Assembly (NCBI GenBank): GCA_041658725.1
Contig: JBAZZQ010000006.1
Coordinates: 1-64,000 of the forward strand
Source of the DNA: JBAZZQ01 sp041658725
GTDB lineage: Bacteria; Planctomycetota; Phycisphaerae; JAAYCJ01
Direction of reading: 5' to 3'
Length of the DNA: 64,000 nt
Shown: piece after piece, positions 42,597-50,198 of the stretch
Position numbering within the stretch: position 1 is the first letter of the stretch
Layout: each line of letters opens with the position of its first letter
The notes under the pieces: model-generated
The model's input: only the letters and a program-made list of their open reading frames with translations
Told to the model about the DNA's origin: nothing
The model's database searches: none
Position numbers and translations under genes: made by a program

Positions 42597-42680
42597 ACCA
42601 CAGAGAGCACAGAGATCGCAGAGAAGAAATTTATATTAAGATAAAATATCTTTCTCTGTGTTCTCTGCGATCTCTGTGGT
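42597..42680. repeat. Hairpin element of 9-bp units
   Basis: Left units are accacagag, agcacagag, atcgcagag (42597-42623). Right inverted units are ctctgtgtt, ctctgcgat, ctctgtggt (42654-42680). The centre is agaagaaatttatattaaga. It fills most of the gap between pssA and gltX. Confidence 0.8.
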
Positions 42681-42702
42681 TAAAAAGCTTTAAGGAGATA
42701 TT

Positions 42703-44175
42703 ATGCAGATAGTGACTCGGTTCGCACCTTCGCCGACGGGATATTTACATATTGGCGGGGCGAGGACGGCTTTGTTTAGCTGGTTGCTTGCTCGGCAAAC
42801 GGGGGGGAAGTTCGTTTTACGAATTGAGGATACCGATCAGATTCGTTCGACGGCGGAATCGACGCTGAAGATTTTGGAAGATATGAAATGGCTGGGGCTG
42901 GACTGGAACGAGGGTCCGGAGGTGGGCGGTCCGGCGGGTTCTTATTTTCAGAGTCAACGGCTGACGATTTACTGTGCGTATGCCGACAAGTTGCTGGAAA
43001 TGGGCCGGGCGTATAAATGTTTTGAGACTCCCGCGGAACTGACAGCCATGCGGGACAAAGCCCGGGCGGACGGCAAGACGTTTAAATATGATCGGACGGG
43101 ATACCGGCTGGCACCGGAGCAGGTGAAGCAATATGAGGCACAAGGCCGGCCATTTGTGGTTCGATTTTTGATGCCGGATAAGGATATTACCGTGCACGAT
43201 GCGATTTTGGGGGATGTAACGCTTCGAGAATCGGAGCTGGAGGATTTCGTGATTGTGAAATCCGATGGTTTTCCGACGTATCATTTTGCCGTGGTCGTGG
43301 ACGATTACTCGATGCAGGTAACGCATATCCTCCGCGGCCAGGAGCATCTGATGAATACGCCCAAACATATCGCGCTGCAGGAGGCACTGGGTTTTGGGCA
43401 TCCGGTTTATGCCCATATGCCGCTGATTTTTAACATGGACGGAACGAAAATGTCCAAACGGGACAAAGAAAAAGCGATTAAGGCCGGTAAGCCCGTGCCG
43501 GAGATCGACGTTCATGATTTTCGGATGGCGGGATATATGCCGGAGTCGCTCTTGAACTTTATCGCGCTTCTGGGCTGGTCGCCGGGCGGGGATTTGGAGT
43601 TCATGTCGATGGCGAAGATGATCGAACTTTTTTCCATCGAACGGATCGGCAAGACAAACGCGAAGTTCGATCGGGAGAAACTGCGGTCGTTTAATATGGA
43701 GTATATTAAAAACGCCGACCGAAAACGACTGAAGGAAGTGGTGAAACAATTTTTAGACGTAACGGATTATCCGCTAAAGTATGCGGACGATGTCATGCTG
43801 GACAAAATGCTCGAACTCTATCAGCCGCGGTCGCGAACATTGGTGGAGATGGCCCACAATTGCCGATTTTTCCTTACCGAACAGGTGGAATATGATTCCA
43901 AGGCAGTGGAAAAAGTCCTGAAGAAAGAAGGCGGAGCGGGCATTCTTGCCGAGTTGGCGGGTCGGCTGGAACAAGTCGAACCGTGGACGGTGGAAACAAT
44001 CGAAAAGTGCATCGATGGGTACTGCGCGGAAACACAAAAACATATTTCCAAGATAGCTCAGCCGATTCGCGTGGCGGTAACCGGATCGGCTGTAAGCCCG
44101 CCGTTGTATGAGACGCTGGATGTATTGGGGAAGGAAAAGACGTTGAAGCGAATTTTACAAGCATGTAAATTATAA
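42703..44175 (+). CDS. gltX: Glutamate--tRNA ligase
   Basis: The 490-residue enzyme charges tRNA with glutamate. The class-I signature HIGH appears as PSPTGYLHIGGARTALF at residues about 8-24, and the KMSKS loop as MDGTKMSKRDKEKAIKAG at about 245-262. The stem-contact and anticodon-binding domains follow (LGWSPGGDLEFMSMAKMIELFSIERIGKTNAKFDREKLRSFN). Normal length. AAGGAG precedes ATG 42703. Whether it also charges tRNA-Gln cannot be told by eye; no GatCAB gene is in the window. Confidence 0.96.
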   Translation: MQIVTRFAPSPTGYLHIGGARTALFSWLLARQTGGKFVLRIEDTDQIRSTAESTLKILEDMKWLGLDWNEGPEVGGPAGSYFQSQRLTIYCAYADKLLEMGRAYKCFETPAELTAMRDKARADGKTFKYDRTGYRLAPEQVKQYEAQGRPFVVRFLMPDKDITVHDAILGDVTLRESELEDFVIVKSDGFPTYHFAVVVDDYSMQVTHILRGQEHLMNTPKHIALQEALGFGHPVYAHMPLIFNMDGTKMSKRDKEKAIKAGKPVPEIDVHDFRMAGYMPESLLNFIALLGWSPGGDLEFMSMAKMIELFSIERIGKTNAKFDREKLRSFNMEYIKNADRKRLKEVVKQFLDVTDYPLKYADDVMLDKMLELYQPRSRTLVEMAHNCRFFLTEQVEYDSKAVEKVLKKEGGAGILAELAGRLEQVEPWTVETIEKCIDGYCAETQKHISKIAQPIRVAVTGSAVSPPLYETLDVLGKEKTLKRILQACKL

Positions 44176-44254
44176 CCACAGAGATCGCAGAGGACGCAAA
44201 GAGAAGATTTATATTAAGAAATTCTTTCTCTGTGCTCTCTGCGAACTCTGTGGT
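44175..44254. repeat. Hairpin element of 9-bp units
   Basis: Left units are accacagag, atcgcagag, gacgcaaag (44175-44201). Right inverted units are ctctgtgct, ctctgcgaa, ctctgtggt (44228-44254). The centre agaagatttatattaagaaa is shared with 42597-42680. It starts at the last base of the gltX stop codon. Confidence 0.8.
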
Positions 44255-44296
44255 TTAATACTCTGTGAATTTGATCCGCGATTAAGGAAAAAAACA

Positions 44297-44839
44297 ATGA
44301 CAGAAAAAGCACGTAGCACGACGATATTGACGATCCGGCGAGGCAATCAGGTGGCGATGGGCGGTGATGGCCAGGTAACGCTGGGTGATGTGGCGCTGAA
44401 GCATGACGCGATAAAGATTCGGCGTTTGGCGGATGGCGCAGTCTTGTGCGGGTTTGCCGGCTCGGCGGCGGATTCCTTGGCCCTTGTGGAACGGTTTGAG
44501 TCGCGTTTGAATGAGAGCAAGACGAACATTCGACGGGCCGCGATTGCCTTGGCCAGGGATTGGCGGACGGATCGGATTTTACGGCGATTCGAGGCGATTT
44601 TGGCGGTGGCGGATAATCAAACATCGCTGATTATATCCGGGTCGGGCGATGTGATCGAGCCGACGGATGGGATTATCGGAATCGGGTCGGGTGGGAATTA
44701 TGCTATTTCCGCGGCCAAGGCTTTGATGGCCAACACCCAACTCGACGCTAAAACCATCGTCCAGGCGTCGCTGGAAATTGCCGGTGAATTGTGCATCTAT
44801 TCAAACAAAAATATTCATATCGAGACGATTGCGATTTAA
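44297..44839 (+). CDS. hslV: ATP-dependent protease subunit HslV
   Basis: HslV is the peptidase ring of the HslUV (ClpYQ) protease. The 180-residue protein has the Ntn-type sequence STTILTIRRGNQVAMGGDGQVTLGDVALKHDAIKIRRL; the catalytic threonine would be T8 or T9, so a short propeptide of about seven residues (MTEKARS) must be removed. In E. coli only Met precedes the threonine. GIGSGGNYAISAAKAL is the typical C-terminal block. hslU follows 18 nt downstream. Confidence 0.95.
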   Translation: MTEKARSTTILTIRRGNQVAMGGDGQVTLGDVALKHDAIKIRRLADGAVLCGFAGSAADSLALVERFESRLNESKTNIRRAAIALARDWRTDRILRRFEAILAVADNQTSLIISGSGDVIEPTDGIIGIGSGGNYAISAAKALMANTQLDAKTIVQASLEIAGELCIYSNKNIHIETIAI

Positions 44840-44857
44840 GCGACAGGAGAGAAAATA

Positions 44858-46246
44858 ATGGCAGTGAAAGAAGACAATGTGGAGCAGGGAATTTCCGCGA
44901 TGATCAGCCGTGAGGCGGAATTGACACCGGTGAAAATCGTGGAGGAGCTGGATAAATATATCATCGGTCAGCAGGCGGCCAAGCGGTCGGTGGCGGTCGC
45001 TATTCGAAATCGCTGGCGCCGGCTGCAGTTGGACCAGCAACTACAAAAAGAGGTCGGACCGAAAAATATTCTGATGATCGGTCCGACGGGGGTTGGAAAG
45101 ACGGAAATTGCCCGGCGATTAGCCCAGATGGTCAAGGCGCCGTTTATCAAAGTCGAAGCGACGAAATATACGGAAATTGGTTATCATGGCCGGGACGTGG
45201 ACGCGATCATTCGAGACCTTCTGGAACTGTCGATCCGCATGGTGCGCGGGGAATACGCGGAAAAAATCAAAGACCAGGTGGATCATCAGGTGGAAGAGCG
45301 GTTAATCGATTCGCTGCTGCCGGGGAGGCACGGCGAAGCGGCAGAGGATGACGAAGCCCGTCAGCGGCATGAGCGGACACGCGGCAAATTGCGGGAACAG
45401 CTTCGAGCGGGTGGGCTGGAAGATAAGCTGGTGGAGGTCGTGGTGGAAGAAAAGGCGATTCCGATGGGGGTGATGACTCCGATGGGATTTGATCAAATGG
45501 ATGAAGAATTCCAGGGAATGTTTGAAAAATTACTGCCGTCGCGGACGCAGACGAAAAAGATTCCTCTGCACGAGGCGCGGAAAATCATTCGGGCCCAACA
45601 GCTCGAAGCCATGTTGGATCGGGAGAAAGTAACCCTGGAAGCGATCCGGCGGACGGAAAATACGGGATTGGTTTTTATCGACGAGATCGACAAGGTTTGC
45701 GGTCCCGAGTCGGCCCACGGGCCGGACGTGTCACGACAAGGCGTACAGAGGGATTTGCTGCCCATAGTCGAAGGCTGCGCGGTAACCACGCGGCATGGGA
45801 CGGTGCGGACGGATCATATTCTTTTCATAGGGGCCGGAGCGTTTTCCCGGTCGAAACCGTCGGACCTTATGCCGGAACTTCAGGGCCGATTCCCAATCAG
45901 GGTGGAACTGAAGGAACTTTCCAAAGCCGATTTCGTCCGCATCCTGCAAGAGCCGGAAAACGCGTTGACCAAACAACAAAAGGCCCTGTTGGCCACGGAA
46001 GGGGTGGATATCGATTTTAAGCCCAAAGCGATCGACGCGATGGCACTGATCGCTTACCAGGTCAACCAGAGCGCACAAAATATCGGAGCAAGACGGCTTT
46101 ACACGATCATGGAAAAACTTCTGGAAGAGGTCAGTTTCGATGCCCCGAAATTCAAAGGCAAGAAAATCGTGATCGATGAAAAATATGTGAAATCGCATCT
46201 GGAAGAACTGGCGAAAGATGAAGATCTATCGAAGTTCATATTGTAA
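44858..46246 (+). CDS. hslU: HslU ATPase subunit of the HslUV protease
   Basis: HslU unfolds substrates and feeds them to HslV. The 462-residue AAA+ protein has an N-terminal LTPVKIVEELDKYIIGQQAAKRSVAVAIRNRWRR block, Walker A GPTGVGKTE at about residues 75-83, the pore motif KYTEIGYHGRDVDAII at about 102-117, an intermediate I domain at about 120-240, Walker B LVFIDEIDKV at about 271-280 and an ending of DLSKFIL, the C-terminal tail type that inserts into HslV. AGGAG precedes the ATG. Confidence 0.97.
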   Translation: MAVKEDNVEQGISAMISREAELTPVKIVEELDKYIIGQQAAKRSVAVAIRNRWRRLQLDQQLQKEVGPKNILMIGPTGVGKTEIARRLAQMVKAPFIKVEATKYTEIGYHGRDVDAIIRDLLELSIRMVRGEYAEKIKDQVDHQVEERLIDSLLPGRHGEAAEDDEARQRHERTRGKLREQLRAGGLEDKLVEVVVEEKAIPMGVMTPMGFDQMDEEFQGMFEKLLPSRTQTKKIPLHEARKIIRAQQLEAMLDREKVTLEAIRRTENTGLVFIDEIDKVCGPESAHGPDVSRQGVQRDLLPIVEGCAVTTRHGTVRTDHILFIGAGAFSRSKPSDLMPELQGRFPIRVELKELSKADFVRILQEPENALTKQQKALLATEGVDIDFKPKAIDAMALIAYQVNQSAQNIGARRLYTIMEKLLEEVSFDAPKFKGKKIVIDEKYVKSHLEELAKDEDLSKFIL

Positions 46247-46253
46247 TAAATTA

Positions 46254-46752
46254 AATATCCAATATCCGACACTCAACACCCAACATCCAAGTTAAGAATG
46301 GAGAAAGACAGATTGGACAGCGAGAAAAAACAAAAATTTGATCTCGAAGAACGGCTGATTAGCTTTTCGGTTCGAGTCTTGAACATAGTGGAAGCGTTAC
46401 CTGAAACGCGCGTTGGAAATCATATTGCCGGACAACTTGTGCGTTGCGGTACTTCGCCGGCTTCAAATTACGCCGAAGCACAAAGCGGAGAATCCCGCTG
46501 TGATTTTATCCACAAAATGAAAATCGCCTTAAAGGAATTGCGAGAAACACGTATTTGGTTGCTGATTATTCAGCGCAAGTCATTAATCTCACCAACGAAA
46601 AAGTTAGATGCTATTTTGATCGAATGTGGCGAGCTAAATTCGATCTTTTTCAAAAGTATTGAAACGGCGCAGCGTAACAACAAAAATAGGGGAAGTAATT
46701 TTTCTTGTTCTTCACTTGGATGCTGGATATTGAGTGTCGGATATTGGATATT
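46254..46752. mobile_element. 499-bp element: S23-type gene between 39-bp inverted repeats
   Basis: Bases 46254-46292 and 46714-46752 are inverted copies that match at 36 of 39 positions. Each arm is itself made of heptads (aatatcc, aatatcc, gacactc, aacaccc, aacatcc on the left). Between them lies one gene for a four-helix-bundle protein. The right arm ends 2 nt before the neuC-like start codon. The structure suggests a small mobile element, but no transposase is encoded. Confidence 0.6.
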
Positions 46753-46771
46753 ATATGAAATCCAAACGTAA
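46298..46771 (+). CDS. Four-helix-bundle protein, S23/IVS family
   Basis: The 157-residue protein matches the S23-type four-helix-bundle family (first noticed in intervening sequences of 23S rRNA genes; related to the Avd accessory protein of diversity-generating retroelements). Diagnostic segments are FSVRVLNIVEALPETRVGNHIAGQLVRCGTSPASNYAEAQSGES at about residues 24-67, then FIHKMKIALKELRETRIWLLII at about 71-92. The last 20 residues or so (from about LGCWILSVGYW) are encoded by the right inverted repeat. Function is unknown; nucleic-acid binding is suggested for relatives. No reverse transcriptase or variable repeat is near, so this is not a retroelement. Confidence 0.8.
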   Translation: MEKDRLDSEKKQKFDLEERLISFSVRVLNIVEALPETRVGNHIAGQLVRCGTSPASNYAEAQSGESRCDFIHKMKIALKELRETRIWLLIIQRKSLISPTKKLDAILIECGELNSIFFKSIETAQRNNKNRGSNFSCSSLGCWILSVGYWILYEIQT

Positions 46772-47936
46772 AATTTGCGTACTTACCGGAACGCGTTCGG
46801 AGTATGGCCTGCTTCGTTCGCTGATGCGCGCAATCGAGGCGAACCCCCGGCTGGAGTTGCAGGTGGTGGTTACGGGAATGCATCTTCTGAAGGAGTTCGG
46901 CCGCAGTGTGGATTTAATCCGTGCCGACGGATTTAAGATTTCCTCGGCTATTTCGATGTACAAGACCGCTGCCGATGTCCGGAGCGAACTGCCGGCCAGT
47001 GTGGCTCGGTTGGTGGATAAACTGGGCAAATGTGTACTGGAGCACCAGAGTGATTTTATTGTGGTTCTCGGAGATCGGGTCGAAGCCTTGGGCGGCGCGC
47101 TGGCGGGTCTGACGGCCAATGTTCCGATTGCCCATCTTCATGGTGGAGAATTGGCGGCGGGGGATATGGATGATCGCATCCGTTTTGCCATAAGCGCACT
47201 GGCCTCTTTGCATTTTGTCTCCACGACGGATGCGCAAAAACGTTTGCTTCGAGCCGGTGAGCCGCCGGATCGGATTTTTGTGGTCGGGGCGATGGCGATG
47301 GATGAAATTTTTCAGGCCCGTCGGTCGTTTGATCCCGGTCAACGAAAAGAATTCCGGCGAAAAATAAATTTGCCCGCAGACAAACCCATGCTCGTGGTGG
47401 TGCATCATTCGTGCGGATTTGGAACGGACCGGGAATATCGTTACATGGAAAATATTTTTCGAGCGGTCAAGGGCTATGACGGAATCGTTATCGGACCTAA
47501 CAACGATCCGGGACACTCCGGTATCCGCCGGGCAATCCGGGAAACTTTTTCCACACGAAAGAAAATGTCAGCCGGCGGTTCCTGGAGTTATTTTGACAAT
47601 CTTTCCAGGGAGGATTTTCTTATGGCACTGTGGTCCGCGGATTGCCTGGTTGGCAACAGTTCCAGCGGTATTCTGGAAGCCAACGCGTTATATACGGCGG
47701 TGGTTAATATTGGACCTCGCCAGGCCGGTCGACAGCGAAATGGAAACGCGATTTTTGATTGTAATTATGGCCTGCAAGAAATTAAATCCGCTATCAGAGA
47801 GGCATTAAACTTCTCAAAAACCCATAAAATCCACTCACTAAGCCAATTTGGCACGGGCCAAGCCGGGGAAAAGATCACACAAGTCCTCTCCCAAGTCAGC
47901 CTGAACCGCAAATTAATCGTAAAAACTCATTTTTAA
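46755..47936 (+). CDS. neuC: UDP-N-acetylglucosamine 2-epimerase, hydrolysing (NeuC-like)
   Basis: The 393-residue enzyme probably converts UDP-GlcNAc (or a diacetamido relative) to ManNAc and UDP for nonulosonic acid synthesis. Motifs are KICVLTGTRSEYGLLRSLMRAI at the start, FIVVLGDRVEALGGALAG at about residues 92-109, IAHLHGGELAAGDMDDRIRFAISALASLHF at about 114-143, and VGNSSSGILEA at about 299-309. I start at ATG 46755; the upstream in-frame codons belong to the inverted repeat of the S23 element, which also overlaps the S23 gene end. No sialic-acid synthase gene is adjacent. Confidence 0.87.
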   Translation: MKSKRKICVLTGTRSEYGLLRSLMRAIEANPRLELQVVVTGMHLLKEFGRSVDLIRADGFKISSAISMYKTAADVRSELPASVARLVDKLGKCVLEHQSDFIVVLGDRVEALGGALAGLTANVPIAHLHGGELAAGDMDDRIRFAISALASLHFVSTTDAQKRLLRAGEPPDRIFVVGAMAMDEIFQARRSFDPGQRKEFRRKINLPADKPMLVVVHHSCGFGTDREYRYMENIFRAVKGYDGIVIGPNNDPGHSGIRRAIRETFSTRKKMSAGGSWSYFDNLSREDFLMALWSADCLVGNSSSGILEANALYTAVVNIGPRQAGRQRNGNAIFDCNYGLQEIKSAIREALNFSKTHKIHSLSQFGTGQAGEKITQVLSQVSLNRKLIVKTHF

Positions 47937-48034
47937 GGTTAATATCGTCTCTTGGTTTACCGAAAATAGGACAGGTTGGAAGTTGCAATTGGATTTAGAT
48001 CACTTAATGAAGGGAAAAGAAGGGAAAAGCGAGG

Positions 48035-48895
48035 ATGGCATTGTCCTTAGTAAATGACGGAAAAGTAGCGAAGGCGATTCAGCAGGTGACGCAGATTGCA
48101 ACGTTGCCGGAAGTTACCACCAAGATCGTTCAGGTGGTCGAAGACCCGCGCTCGACCGCCAAAGATCTGCAAAACATCATCAAGCATGACGTTGCTCTTT
48201 CCGCAAAAATATTGAAAGTCGTGAACTCCGCGTTTTACGGGTTACCTCGGCAGGTCAGCAGCGTGGACCGGGCGATTGTGCTTCTGGGGTTAAGCACGGT
48301 GAAAAATATCGCGGTGGCCACCTCGATGACCAAACTGTTCAGCGGGCAGCACATTTCCAGCAAGTTTACCGCCAAAGACCTTTGGCAGCACAGTTTGGCT
48401 TGCGGAGTGTTTTGCAAAATGATCGCTCAGACCCGGCGGATGGAAAATGCCGATGAATTGTTTGTGGCTGGCTTGATGCACGATTTGGGGATCGTGGTCG
48501 AAAAACAGGTTTTCCCGCAAGAGCTGGCGGAAATTATCGACGAAACACAGAAGAACCATTCGGACCTTTGCCAGGTCGAGCAGGAAAAACTAGGAGCCGA
48601 TCATCAGGCGTTTGGAACCGCCCTGGCCGGAAAATGGAAATTTCCACATCTTTTCCAGCTGACGACCGGTTATCATCATCAACCTTTCAAAACTTCAGAA
48701 CAATATCAGGAAATAACCGCAATCGCTCATCTGGCCGATGTCCTGGCCATGAAAAAGAATATTGGTTTTACTTTGGAAAACCTCCACTACGAACCGGAAG
48801 TTCTTGCCAAACTTGGACTTGCGGAAGAACAATTGGGCGAGCTTTTTGACGCCTTCGATGAAAAATTCGAAGTGGCCGAAATGGTCATGAAGTAA
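48035..48895 (+). CDS. HDOD-domain protein
   Basis: The 286-residue protein consists of one HDOD domain, a degenerate HD-type module found in signalling proteins. Typical segments are LPEVTTKIVQVVEDPRSTAKDLQNIIKHDVALSAKILKVVNSAFYGLPRQVSSVDRAIVLLGLSTVKNI at about residues 24-92 and LFVAGLMHDLGIVVEKQVFP at about 142-161. No output or sensor domain is attached. The molecular activity of most HDOD proteins is unsettled. Single gene. Confidence 0.88.
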   Translation: MALSLVNDGKVAKAIQQVTQIATLPEVTTKIVQVVEDPRSTAKDLQNIIKHDVALSAKILKVVNSAFYGLPRQVSSVDRAIVLLGLSTVKNIAVATSMTKLFSGQHISSKFTAKDLWQHSLACGVFCKMIAQTRRMENADELFVAGLMHDLGIVVEKQVFPQELAEIIDETQKNHSDLCQVEQEKLGADHQAFGTALAGKWKFPHLFQLTTGYHHQPFKTSEQYQEITAIAHLADVLAMKKNIGFTLENLHYEPEVLAKLGLAEEQLGELFDAFDEKFEVAEMVMK

Positions 48896-48943
48896 TTTTA
48901 AAAGACACTGCTTCTCGCAAAAAATACCGCCTTGAATTTTCAG

Positions 48944-48972
48944 TTGACCCACTCCTACCGATGTGTTAGAAA
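48944..48972 (+). promoter_or_regulatory. Probable promoter of pheA
   Basis: TTGACC (48944-48949), a 17-nt spacer and TAGAAA (48967-48972). The pheA start codon follows after 38 nt. Confidence 0.45.
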
Positions 48973-49010
48973 TCTCTTGAGCGTTGGGCTCTTTTGAACA
49001 GGTAGGTTTT

Positions 49011-50102
49011 ATGCCAAAAAAATCTGATGATTTATCCAAACTCCGCCACGAGATCGATCAGCTTGATGAGCAACTTGTACACTTATTGAATCGCCGAGCA
49101 GAAGTAGTGGTCCAGATCGGCAAACTCAAAAATCGGTCCAATGAGGCGATTTATGTCCCGGACCGGGAAAAAAAGGTTCTGGACCATGTGCGAACCGTCA
49201 ACAAAGGTCCGCTACCGGACAAGGTGATCTCGGCCATTTATCGGGAACTAATGAGCGGATGCATCGCCCTGGAAAAACCCTTGAAGGTCGGCTATCTGGG
49301 ACCGGAGGGAAGTTTTTCCAATATCGCGGCGGTGCTGAAATTCGGAGCGGCGGTAGAATATGTTCCCCTTCCCGATATTCGCAGCGTATTTATGGATGTC
49401 GCCCGGGGGCACTGCAATCTGGGAATGGTTCCGGTGGAAAATTCGCTCGGCGGGTCCGTGATCGATACGCTGGACGCGTTTCTGGAACTCGATGTTAAAA
49501 TTTGCGCGGAGATGATTTTCCGCATCCACCATAATCTGCTTGCCAATTGCCCCCTGGAACAGATTCGGGTTATTTACTCCAAACCCGAAGTCTTCGCCCA
49601 ATGCCGAAACTGGCTTTCCATGCAGATGAAAGGGATACAAACCGTTCCTGTGGCATCGACCTCGCGGGCCGCCGAACTGGCTGCCCAGGAACCCAATGCT
49701 GCTGCCATCGGATCGACCCTGGCCTCGGAACTTTACAAATTAGCCGTCGTGGATGAAAATATCGAAGATAATCCCAATAACTTTACGCGATTCTTTGTCA
49801 TTTCCCGTTATACCGCCAAGCCGACCGGTCAGGATAAAACAGCGATTCTATTTGCCACCGCCCATCGTGCCGGCACCTTGGCCGACGTGCTCGATATCTT
49901 CAGAAAGTACAAAGTCAATTTGACCAATATCGACACCCGACCATCTGGAAACCAGACGTGGGAATACTACTTCTTTGTCGATACCGAAGGTCATTATGAA
50001 GATCCGCAGGTGCAGGCGGCCATCGCGGAGGCCCGGGAACATTGCCTGTTGCTGTCCGTTCTCGGCTCCTTTGCCAAAGCCACCGAACCGATAGAAAAAT
50101 AA
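49011..50102 (+). CDS. pheA: Bifunctional chorismate mutase/prephenate dehydratase (P-protein)
   Basis: The 363-residue protein makes phenylpyruvate from chorismate. Residues about 5-85 are an AroQ chorismate mutase (LRHEIDQLDEQLVHLLNRRAEVVVQIGKLK). About 95-275 is prephenate dehydratase (VGYLGPEGSFSNIAA, GMVPVENSLGGSV, and the segment NNFTRFFVIS with the conserved T-R-F). An ACT domain follows at about 285-363 (AGTLADVLDIFRKYKVNLTNIDTRPSG), which should bind phenylalanine for feedback inhibition. ATG 49011 is chosen because the conserved mutase helix begins soon after it. Monocistronic. Confidence 0.95.
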   Translation: MPKKSDDLSKLRHEIDQLDEQLVHLLNRRAEVVVQIGKLKNRSNEAIYVPDREKKVLDHVRTVNKGPLPDKVISAIYRELMSGCIALEKPLKVGYLGPEGSFSNIAAVLKFGAAVEYVPLPDIRSVFMDVARGHCNLGMVPVENSLGGSVIDTLDAFLELDVKICAEMIFRIHHNLLANCPLEQIRVIYSKPEVFAQCRNWLSMQMKGIQTVPVASTSRAAELAAQEPNAAAIGSTLASELYKLAVVDENIEDNPNNFTRFFVISRYTAKPTGQDKTAILFATAHRAGTLADVLDIFRKYKVNLTNIDTRPSGNQTWEYYFFVDTEGHYEDPQVQAAIAEAREHCLLLSVLGSFAKATEPIEK

Positions 50103-50127
50103 AGTCCAACCGCATCCATTTGGCCTC

Positions 50128-50198
50128 TATTGTGCCACGGTCGGCTTGTCCGACCGTGTTTTTAAGACACGGCTGGACAAGCCAGCCGTGACACAATA
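50128..50198. repeat. Double-hairpin palindromic repeat
   Basis: Two GC-rich hairpins, CACGGTCGG-CTTGT-CCGACCGTG and CACGGCTGG-ACAAG-CCAGCCGTG, are joined by a short T-rich linker and framed by tattgtg and cacaata. It fills the space between the convergent genes pheA and the YXWGXW gene and may terminate both. Confidence 0.8.

Noticed and set aside
42817..43749. A 310-codon open frame antisense to gltX
   Set aside because: It lies wholly inside a well-supported essential gene, its product is rich in Arg, His and Pro without any family resemblance, and it is explained by the codon pattern of the gene on the other strand.
46298..46771. Diversity-generating retroelement, because S23-type proteins are related to Avd
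   Set aside because: There is no reverse transcriptase, template repeat or variable repeat in the neighbourhood.
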